64,000 nt of DNA from Acidobacteriota bacterium (GTDB taxonomy: Bacteria > Acidobacteriota > Thermoanaerobaculia > Multivoradales > Multivoraceae). Every line of letters begins with the position of its first letter. Within the stretch, counting starts at the first letter, position 1. Below, in pieces: positions 8,787 through 15,632 of this stretch. The stretch lies in assembly GCA_028875725.1 (NCBI GenBank), contig JAPPCR010000006.1:62001-126000 (forward strand). The letters are read 5' to 3'. The notes below the pieces were generated by a model. That model was not told the origin of the DNA. It did not search any database and worked only from the letters and a program-made list of their open reading frames with translations. Both the position numbers and the translations under genes were made by a program.

Positions 8787-10602
8787 ACGCGTCGAGTTCC
8801 TCGTCGAGCCGCTCGTCACTGAGCCGTCGGGCGGTTGGCGAGAGGGGGGCGTGGGTGAGGATCTGACTGGCGCGCGCAATCGCCTTCGCCGCGTCGCCCA
8901 GATCCTGGTAGATCACCATCTCCTTGTAGAGCAGGTCCGCCAGCTGGTTCAGTCGCTCCTCGACCTCTTCGGCGTGGGGCCCTTCGGGGAAGCGCTCGAG
9001 ATACTCGGAACCGCTCGTGATGTCGTCGTAGCTGCCGGCCAGCTTGCGCAGGCGATCCTCGGCCCGGTCTCCGAGTGCCGGGTCCCGTTGCTGGAGGGCC
9101 AGGTGTTGCAGGGAGCCGAGTCGGGTCAGCACCGGCGTCAGGTTGTGCAGGCCCCGCTGCGCCGCGGCGGCGGGACTGTCGCCATCCTCGGTGATCTCCC
9201 CGGCCGGCTCCGACTCCCAAGCCTTGAGGAAGCTCTCCACGGCCTGGGTCTCGCGGCCCAGCCGGCTGTAGGCGGTGCCGAGCAGAAGCGCCACCCTGGG
9301 CGCGCGCGGAGAATCGGGGTAGTTCGAGAGGAAGGCCTCGAGGAAGGGGGTTTCGAACACGCCGCGATCGAGGATGTCGATCGACTGGGCGTAGAGCTCC
9401 TCGGATTGACGTCGGAGGTCGGCGAGCTCCTGGCTGAGGACGGCGAGGAAGGGCGAATCCGGGGTCAGGGCCTGGACGGTCTCCATCTCGCGGCGGTAGG
9501 TGGCGGTGATACGACCGTAGTCCCTCGACGTCGCCAGCCGGTCGAGTTCCCGGGCCCGCAGCTCATGCAGCCTGTCCAAGCGAATCGACTCGGCTGCCGT
9601 TCCGCTGGGCCAGGCGTTGAGGGCCATCGTCTTCAGGAACCGGAGCGCCGGCGGAACGGCGGCCGACTCCCTGGGGCCGGTTCGGGCGAGGCGCTTCGAC
9701 GGGTTCGCCGCGAACTGCAGCAGGCTCTCCTGGGTCGCCCGACGGAAAGCGTCGACCTCCTCGCCCGGCGCCGCCTCGAGCGTCGCGAGATAGCGGCCCC
9801 GGGCCCTTGCGGCCTGGACCCGCGAGTCGAAGAAGGGATGCGTCTGCCAGTAGCCGTACGCCTTCGACTGCGGAATGCGCTCGCCCATCTTGGCCATCAG
9901 CAGGCCGAGGGCGTTCGGGTCGTAACCGGCGGCCGCCGCGAGACGCTGGCCTTCCTCGTCGCTTTCGTCCTCGTGCTCGCGCGAGTAACTGCGCATGACG
10001 AGTTCGGTGATGGCCATGCCGCCGACCAGCGCGGCCTGGGCTGCTGCCTCGGTTGGACTCTGGTCCCTCGTGTAGCCGTAGGGGCCAACGTAGCCGTCCT
10101 CCCGGTCGGAGGCGCTCGCCGCGATCAGCCCCACTCCGAGCAGGGAACTCAGCAGGTTCAGTCTCGTCGCACGCTTCTTCTGCTTCAGGAAGTGCTCGGA
10201 CGTGACGTGCGCGATCTCGTGGCCGAGCAGACCGGCGAGCATGTCGTCGGACAGGCCCAAGTCGAGCATGCCCCTGGTCACGAAGATCTGGCCGGCCGGG
10301 AGGGCGAAGGCGTTTGGGATCGGCGTGTCGACGACCGCGAAGGTGAAGGGATAGCTGTCGAAGTCCGCGTGGTACGCCACCTCGTATCCGATCCGGTTGA
10401 TCCGCTCCTGCACTTCCGGATCGTTCAGGAGTCCGTACTGCTTCACAGCCTCGGCCGCGGCCGCGACGCTCTTCTCGAACAGGGCGGGATTCACGATCTC
10501 GATCGCCGGCGCCGCGTTCGCCGTGGTCAGGACGAAGGCCAGCGTTGCGGCGACAGCGGACCGCGCCATGCTTCCGGTTCGGGACGATTCGTGTGCCTTC
10601 AT
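8785..10602 (-). CDS. M48-family zinc metallopeptidase with TPR region, BepA-like
   Basis: Protein of 605 residues with a signal peptide (1-30, ending TANAAPA). The M48 domain carries the zinc-binding and catalytic motif HEIAH (in LLGHEIAHVTSEHFL), with a third-ligand region EHEDESDEEG about 80 residues later. The C-terminal half is alpha-helical, TPR-like. This layout matches BepA/YfgC, a periplasmic protease-chaperone for outer-membrane protein assembly. It is the first gene of the minus-strand run leading to thiO. It faces the 10721 gene across a 118-nt divergent gap. Confidence 0.85.
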   Translation of the reverse strand: MKAHESSRTGSMARSAVAATLAFVLTTANAAPAIEIVNPALFEKSVAAAAEAVKQYGLLNDPEVQERINRIGYEVAYHADFDSYPFTFAVVDTPIPNAFALPAGQIFVTRGMLDLGLSDDMLAGLLGHEIAHVTSEHFLKQKKRATRLNLLSSLLGVGLIAASASDREDGYVGPYGYTRDQSPTEAAAQAALVGGMAITELVMRSYSREHEDESDEEGQRLAAAAGYDPNALGLLMAKMGERIPQSKAYGYWQTHPFFDSRVQAARARGRYLATLEAAPGEEVDAFRRATQESLLQFAANPSKRLARTGPRESAAVPPALRFLKTMALNAWPSGTAAESIRLDRLHELRARELDRLATSRDYGRITATYRREMETVQALTPDSPFLAVLSQELADLRRQSEELYAQSIDILDRGVFETPFLEAFLSNYPDSPRAPRVALLLGTAYSRLGRETQAVESFLKAWESEPAGEITEDGDSPAAAAQRGLHNLTPVLTRLGSLQHLALQQRDPALGDRAEDRLRKLAGSYDDITSGSEYLERFPEGPHAEEVEERLNQLADLLYKEMVIYQDLGDAAKAIARASQILTHAPLSPTARRLSDERLDEELDA

Positions 10603-10720
10603 GGAGGGACCAACGGCCGCGGAGTCCGGCGGATTCCATCCGAACTCCCGGTGACGGGCGCTCGGGCTGGTTCGCGTGTAGCGCGAAACGCGCCACCCGG
10701 CAACGCCATAGGATACCCCC

Positions 10721-11407
10721 GTGGCGGCGTCACAGGCTCTAGCGGCCGCGGCCCGAAGCCGCCGCGGCCATGAGCCGTGGCTCTTCTACCCGCGGGACGG
10801 TCGCTGGCGCTGGTGGTCCTTTGAGCGCGCGTGGACCGAGGTCGGACGCTGGCGTGCGGTGCTTGAGCGCGGCGAGGGCCCTGCCGACGGCGCCGAACCC
10901 GCGCCCGAGTCCTCGCCGGAGGCTCTCTGCTGCTACCTTGCGGCGTCGGCCGGTGCATCGGGAGAGGCGATCGCCGCGTTCGACCGTCTGCTCGCCCGCG
11001 ATGCTCGGGACGTTTCGTCACGGGAGATCGTCGTCGTCACGCCGCCGGCGGAGGCGGAGGCGCCGACGCCGGCGGCTCGCCTCGGGCGGTTGTGGCTCGA
11101 CTGGTGTTGCGCGAATCTGGCGGTGCTGGCGCTCGAACCGAGTCGCCGCGCGCTGGCCGGCTCGGTGCTGTGGTGCCGGCCGACGACGATCCTCGTGGAC
11201 ACGGAACAGGAGCGGTTGCTGGCCGCGGCGGTCGTGGAGCGGAGCGGAGGCCGGGATCGCAGGGCGGCCGCGCTGCTCGACCGGCTGCGCCTCCTCCTGG
11301 TTGCTGAAGCTGACGGGGACGATGTCGGCGCGGTGACGCCGCCGTCTCGTTGGCAAGCGTGGGGCGTCGAGCGCCGCGCAGTGGGGAAGCGAGAGGTCGG
11401 CCGTTGA
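10721..11407 (+). CDS. Hypothetical protein, N-terminus like an acyl-CoA synthetase start
   Basis: Protein of 228 residues from a GTG start, with the GC-rich third positions of neighbouring genes. The N-terminal stretch PWLFYPRDGRWRWWSFERA resembles the opening of AMP-dependent ligases, but none of the later ATP/AMP motifs are present. The remainder is Ala/Arg-rich and unassigned, including a CRPTTILVDTEQER stretch. Its stop overlaps the TTG start of dctP by 4 nt (TTGA), so it is probably co-translated with the TRAP transporter. It may be a degenerate ligase or a new family. Confidence 0.5.
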   Translation: MAASQALAAAARSRRGHEPWLFYPRDGRWRWWSFERAWTEVGRWRAVLERGEGPADGAEPAPESSPEALCCYLAASAGASGEAIAAFDRLLARDARDVSSREIVVVTPPAEAEAPTPAARLGRLWLDWCCANLAVLALEPSRRALAGSVLWCRPTTILVDTEQERLLAAAVVERSGGRDRRAAALLDRLRLLLVAEADGDDVGAVTPPSRWQAWGVERRAVGKREVGR

Positions 11408-12456
11408 TACAGTGCCGGCTGGTGAACGCCGCCGCGCCATCCGTCCGGTTTCTGCCGCTGATCCTGATCACGGCGCTCGTGACGCTTGCCGCGCAGCCCG
11501 TCGCCGGTGCCGGATTCGCGGTCAAGATGGCGACGCTTTCGCCCGACGGCTCGCCGTGGGACGGCTTCTTCGAGACGATGGGCAGGGACTGGGAGGCCGG
11601 CACCGATGGCCGGGTCAGTCTCACGATCTACCCTGGCGGCGTCGCCGGAGACGAACCGGACATCCTGCGCAAGATGAAGATCGGCCAATACCACGCGGCC
11701 GCCCTCTCGGTCGCCGGTCTGGCCGACATCTCGAAGGACTTCACCGTCTTCGAGATCCCCCTGTTCTTTCATGACGAGCAGGAGATGTTCCATGTGCTGC
11801 GGGAACTGACGCCCGGTCTGCGCGAGACGCTGGACGACGAGGGCTTCGTGCTGCTCGGCTGGGGCTACGTCGGCCAGGTCCACTTCTTCACGAACGAGAG
11901 GGCGCGCACGGTCGAGGAAATGCAGCGCCTCAAGATCTTCACCTGGGCGGGCGACGAGGCGATGACGAGCTGGTGGCGCGAGGGCGGCTTCAAGCCGGTG
12001 GCGCTCGCGGCCACCGACATCGTGACCGGGCTCCAGACGGGCATGATCGACGCGCTCGCGGTGCCGCCGATCTACGCCATGCAGGTCCAGTTCTTCAAGC
12101 AGGCCAGGTACTTCGCCGACATTCCTCTGATTCCGATGATGGGCGCCATCGTGGTTACCAAGCGGGCATGGAACCGGATCTCCGAGGAGGACCGGGAGGT
12201 GATGATCGCGGCCGGTCAGCGGGCCGAGAAGAGCATCTTCGAGACGATCCCCACCCTTGAGCAGACGGCGATCCGGCTGATGGGCGGGCAGGGCCTGGAA
12301 GTCGTGCCGATCGTCGGCAGCGAGGTCGAGGACAACTGGGTCGAGATCGCCAACGACTTCGCGGCCAGCATGCGCGGGAAGACGGTTCCCGAGGCGATCT
12401 TCGACCGGGCGGAGGCGGTTCGGGACGCCTACCGCCGGCAGTCATCGGTTGACTGA
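11404..12456 (+). CDS. dctP: TRAP transporter substrate-binding protein DctP
   Basis: Periplasmic binding protein of about 350 residues for a sodium-driven TRAP importer, probably of an organic acid. A signal peptide (LPLILITALVTLAAQPVAGA) precedes the family core: MATLSPDGSPWDGFFE, IYPGGVAGDEPDILRKMKIGQ and ATDIVTGLQTGMIDALAVPP. The TTG at 11404 is preferred because GAGAGG lies 7 nt upstream and it overlaps the previous stop; a GTG at 11422 has no ribosome-binding site. The permease follows with overlap. The ligand cannot be told from the sequence. Confidence 0.9.
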   Translation: MIQCRLVNAAAPSVRFLPLILITALVTLAAQPVAGAGFAVKMATLSPDGSPWDGFFETMGRDWEAGTDGRVSLTIYPGGVAGDEPDILRKMKIGQYHAAALSVAGLADISKDFTVFEIPLFFHDEQEMFHVLRELTPGLRETLDDEGFVLLGWGYVGQVHFFTNERARTVEEMQRLKIFTWAGDEAMTSWWREGGFKPVALAATDIVTGLQTGMIDALAVPPIYAMQVQFFKQARYFADIPLIPMMGAIVVTKRAWNRISEEDREVMIAAGQRAEKSIFETIPTLEQTAIRLMGGQGLEVVPIVGSEVEDNWVEIANDFAASMRGKTVPEAIFDRAEAVRDAYRRQSSVD

Positions 12457-14371
12457 AGTCGCCGCCGCGGCCCCCTCCAGGGTCCCGGTGCGCTTCCTCC
12501 ACCGGCTGGAGGACGGTGTCTCGACTGTCCTGCTCGGCGCGATGGTGCTCCTGCCCCTGGCGGAGATCGTCGCCCGCCGGCTCGGCACCGGCATCCCGGG
12601 CGCGCTTCCGTTCGAGCAGCACCTGACCCTGTGGGTCGCGTTCCTGGGAGCGGCCCTGGCGGCGAGAGAGGGGCGCCTGCTCGCCCTGGCTACCGGCAAC
12701 TTCCTGCCGGAAGGCAGGTTCCGGGCCGTCGCCGCGGTGTTCACCGGCGGCGTCAGCGCGATGGTCGCGACCCTGCTGGGAACGGCCAGCCTGGACCTGG
12801 TGCGGATCGAACGCGAGGGCGGCATCGAGATGGCGGCCGGCGTGCCGGTATGGGTGGGGCAGGCGGTCATGCCGGTCGGCTTCGCGATCCTGGCCCTGCG
12901 CCTGGTCTGGAAGTCGTCGGACCTGTGGGCGGGTCGAGCCCTGGCCGGGTTCGGCATCGTGCTCGGTCTGTGGATTGGCGCGAACGCGGACTCCTTCGCT
13001 GATCGCGCCGTCACACCCTGGCTGGTCCTGATCCTCGCCTCGACTCTCCTGGGCGGACCGATCTTCGCCGCTCTGGGCGGTGCCGCGGTCTTCCTGTTCC
13101 TGACGGACTGGGTACCGCTCGCCGCGATCCCGGCGGAGAGCTACCGGCTCGCGGTGTCGCCGACCCTGGCGGCAATCCCGCTGTTCACGCTGACCGGATT
13201 CCTGCTCGCCGAGGGCGGGGCGTCGGAAAGGCTGCTCAGGGTGTTCCGCGCCCTGTTCGGCTGGGCGCCGGGCAGCACCGCCGTGGTGTGCGCCGTCGTT
13301 TGCGCGTTCTTTACCGTCTTCACGGGCGGTTCCGGCGTCACGATCCTGGCGCTGGGCGGCGTCCTCTTCGCCGCCCTTTCGGCCGATGGCTATCGCGAGC
13401 GCTTCTCGCTGGGCCTGCTGACCTCGTCCGGTTCGCTCGGTCTGCTGCTGCCGCCGGCCCTGCCGCTCATCCTCTTCGGCATCGTCGCCGAAGTGCCGAT
13501 CGAGGACCTGTTCATCGGCGGGCTCCTCCCGGGGCTTCTGCTGATCGCGCTCATAGGGCTATGGGGCGTCAGGGAGGGTTTGCGCGCCGGCGCCGGCGCC
13601 GGCGCGACCCCGATCTCCGCGAAGGAAGGGAAAGCGCTGTCGGAGTCCTCCCCGTCGGAACGGTTGCCGCGGGTTCTCGGGCGATGGCTGCCGCCCCGTG
13701 TCAACGAGATTGTGCTTGCCGTCTGGGCCGGCAAGTGGGAGCTGTTGCTGCCCTTTGTCATTCTCGGCGCGTTCTTCAGCGGCTACGCGACCCTGGTCGA
13801 AACGGCGGCGCTGGCCGCTCTCTACGCCTTCGTCGTCCAGTGCCTGGTGCACCGCGACGTGAAGCTGGGCAAGCCACTGCTGGCCGTCTTCCGGCAGTGT
13901 GCCGTCCTGGTAGGCGGCGTGCTGATCATCCTGGTCGTGGCGATGGGCCTCACGAGTTGGCTGGTGGACGCCCAGGCGGCCCAGGCACTCGTCGACCTGG
14001 TGCAGAACAACATCGAGTCGAAGATCGTCTTCCTGCTCGCGCTCAACGTCTTCCTGCTGCTGGTCGGCTGCCTGATGGACATTTTCTCGGCCACCGTCGT
14101 CGTCGTGCCGCTGATCATCCCGCTCGGCCTGGCCTTCGGCGTCGACCCGATCCACCTCGGGATCATCTTCGTCGCCAACCTGGAGCTCGGCTACCTGACG
14201 CCGCCGGTGGGCCTCAACCTCTTCCTGGCGTCCTACCGTTTCGAGCGACCGCTGCTGGCGGTCTATCGGGCCGCAGTGCCGGCACTGGTCATCCTCGGCT
14301 TCGGCGTCCTGCTGATCACGTATGTTCCGGGGCTCACCCTGGGCCTGCTCGAGTTGCTGGGGAGACGCTGA
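12449..14371 (+). CDS. dctM: Fused TRAP transporter permease DctQM
   Basis: Inner-membrane protein of 640 residues. Residues 1-180 correspond to the small DctQ subunit (4 hydrophobic helices, LLPLAEIVARRLG, PFEQHLTLWVAFLGA). Residues 200-640 correspond to the large DctM channel subunit (FFTVFTGGSGVTILALGG, LTSSGSLGLLLPPALPLILFG, ELGYLTPPVGLNLFLAS). A charged stretch near 375-410 separates two helix groups. The TTG start overlaps the dctP stop by 8 nt. Q-M fusions are a known TRAP variant. With dctP this forms a complete transporter. Confidence 0.92.
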   Translation: MTEVAAAAPSRVPVRFLHRLEDGVSTVLLGAMVLLPLAEIVARRLGTGIPGALPFEQHLTLWVAFLGAALAAREGRLLALATGNFLPEGRFRAVAAVFTGGVSAMVATLLGTASLDLVRIEREGGIEMAAGVPVWVGQAVMPVGFAILALRLVWKSSDLWAGRALAGFGIVLGLWIGANADSFADRAVTPWLVLILASTLLGGPIFAALGGAAVFLFLTDWVPLAAIPAESYRLAVSPTLAAIPLFTLTGFLLAEGGASERLLRVFRALFGWAPGSTAVVCAVVCAFFTVFTGGSGVTILALGGVLFAALSADGYRERFSLGLLTSSGSLGLLLPPALPLILFGIVAEVPIEDLFIGGLLPGLLLIALIGLWGVREGLRAGAGAGATPISAKEGKALSESSPSERLPRVLGRWLPPRVNEIVLAVWAGKWELLLPFVILGAFFSGYATLVETAALAALYAFVVQCLVHRDVKLGKPLLAVFRQCAVLVGGVLIILVVAMGLTSWLVDAQAAQALVDLVQNNIESKIVFLLALNVFLLLVGCLMDIFSATVVVVPLIIPLGLAFGVDPIHLGIIFVANLELGYLTPPVGLNLFLASYRFERPLLAVYRAAVPALVILGFGVLLITYVPGLTLGLLELLGRR

Positions 14372-14390
14372 TGACCCCCGGAGTTTCTCG

Positions 14391-14948
14391 ATGAACTGGA
14401 AACGACTCCAGAGCATCGCCGTTGTCTGGTCGGCGGTCTTCCTGGGCTTGGCGATCCTGACGATCGTCGGGGTCCAACTCGTTCCCCGCGAGGTGCCCGG
14501 CCTGGTCTGGGCGCTGCACGTGCTGGTGGCCGCGATCGGCTTCCTGTCCGGCATCGCGGCGGCGCGTAGACGGGCCGAGATCGACGTCGAGCGCTGGCAG
14601 CGCGTGGAAGACCCGGACCTCACGTCGGGCGAGCGGGAACACGCCCACCGGGAGGCCGAGTCCCTGCTGCGGCGGGCCAGCGCCCAGTTCCTGCTCGCCG
14701 GCGTGACCCTGGGCGGCTGGCTCGCCTACCAGTTGCGCGCCGAGCGACCCGAGGCGGGCGCGGCCGTGACCCGGGTGCTCGGCGGCGAAACGCCGGACGT
14801 GCCGTCCCCGGACCAGACCCTGACCGAAGCCCTGGCGGCCGAGCCGGTGTACACCCTGAGCCCTTCCGACCTGCTGATCGTGACGCCGCTGATCGCCTTC
14901 GGCCTCGGCATGCTGCTGGCCCGCTACCGGGCCGGTCGATCCGGCTAG
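14391..14948 (+). CDS. Small membrane protein, unknown
   Basis: Protein of 185 residues with four predicted hydrophobic helices: residues 8-28, 37-57, around 100-115 and 160-178. A charged region between helices 2 and 3 (DVERWQRVEDPDLTSGERE) is probably cytoplasmic. It starts 19 nt after dctM and may belong to the same transcript. No family was recognised. It converges with the Smr gene; the stops are 6 nt apart. Confidence 0.65.
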   Translation: MNWKRLQSIAVVWSAVFLGLAILTIVGVQLVPREVPGLVWALHVLVAAIGFLSGIAAARRRAEIDVERWQRVEDPDLTSGEREHAHREAESLLRRASAQFLLAGVTLGGWLAYQLRAERPEAGAAVTRVLGGETPDVPSPDQTLTEALAAEPVYTLSPSDLLIVTPLIAFGLGMLLARYRAGRSG

Positions 14949-14954
14949 CCAGCC

Positions 14955-15266
14955 CTACCGCAGCCGCGCCACGGTGGCGCCCCAGCCGCCCCCGCCCGGC
15001 CCGCCGCTCCTGAACGAGACGACCCGCGGATCCCGTTCCAGCACCTTGCGCACGATCTGCCGCTGCACACCGATGCCCCGCCCGTGGATGATCCGCACCT
15101 CCCGGAACCCCTTCTCGTACGCAGCATCCAGATAGCTCTCGACGACATCCTTCACTTCCCCCGGCTGAAACGGATGCAGGTCCATCTCATCCCCGATGGG
15201 AACTTCTACGACATCGTCGGGCCCAAGTTCATCTGCTTCGAGTTCAAACGGGGTTTCTGGAGCCAT
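14955..15266 (-). CDS. Smr-domain protein
   Basis: Protein of 103 residues consisting of one Smr (MutS2 C-terminal-like) domain, a putative DNA or RNA nicking or binding module. Core motifs are MDLHPFQPGEVKDVVESYLD and VRIIHGRGIGVQR; the HGRG/LH elements are the family signature. The frame extends to 15410 but the ATG at 15266 (MAPETPFELEA) gives a normal stand-alone length. The C-terminus is Gly-rich (GGPGGGGWGATVARLR), common in this family. Confidence 0.82.
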   Translation of the reverse strand: MAPETPFELEADELGPDDVVEVPIGDEMDLHPFQPGEVKDVVESYLDAAYEKGFREVRIIHGRGIGVQRQIVRKVLERDPRVVSFRSGGPGGGGWGATVARLR

Positions 15267-15632
15267 GATTGATAGTAGACCGCGCTGCGCGCTGTGGTTA
15301 GCGACTCGCGCTGCGTCTGAGTCCGGCTCATTCCTGAAGAGATACGGGCTGGGCTGTTCGGAGAGACTCGCGCAGTGAGGGGATCGGGGAGGGAGGCTCC
15401 CAGCGGGCACAGCGGCCCGTGGTTAGACGCCACCTGCATTCGACCGGCGATGCATCGCGCCTGGCGTCGTTGCTCCTCAGGCAAATTCAGCCCGGTATGT
15501 GATCTTCGTCGCGCCTAGCCAGACGCGCGCCTCACCGGTCTCGGTGCTACGGCGGAGTCTAACCACGGGCCGCCAGCCAAGCGACATGCAACGGTTAGCA
15601 GTTTGGGAGGGCGCCCGAAGCGAGCGCTCCGC
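15267..15632. other. Intergenic region with a long inverted repeat
   Basis: This 366-nt gap holds no convincing gene. It contains the 17-bp inverted repeat at 15412-15428 and 15557-15573. A short GTGGTTAG motif near 15293 recurs inside the left arm. No tRNA fold was seen. Confidence 0.6.
15412..15573. repeat. 162-nt element bounded by 17-bp inverted repeats
   Basis: The left arm GCGGCCCGTGGTTAGAC (15412-15428) is the perfect reverse complement of the right arm GTCTAACCACGGGCCGC (15557-15573). The 128 nt between them have no open frame of note. No clear target-site duplication was found at the ends. Possible identities are a miniature inverted-repeat element, a structured RNA or a bidirectional terminator region. 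Confidence 0.5.

Noticed and set aside
6117..8822. Long plus-strand frame of 901 codons
   Set aside because: Shadow of the PEGA/PDZ and NHL-like genes on the minus strand; caused by high GC.
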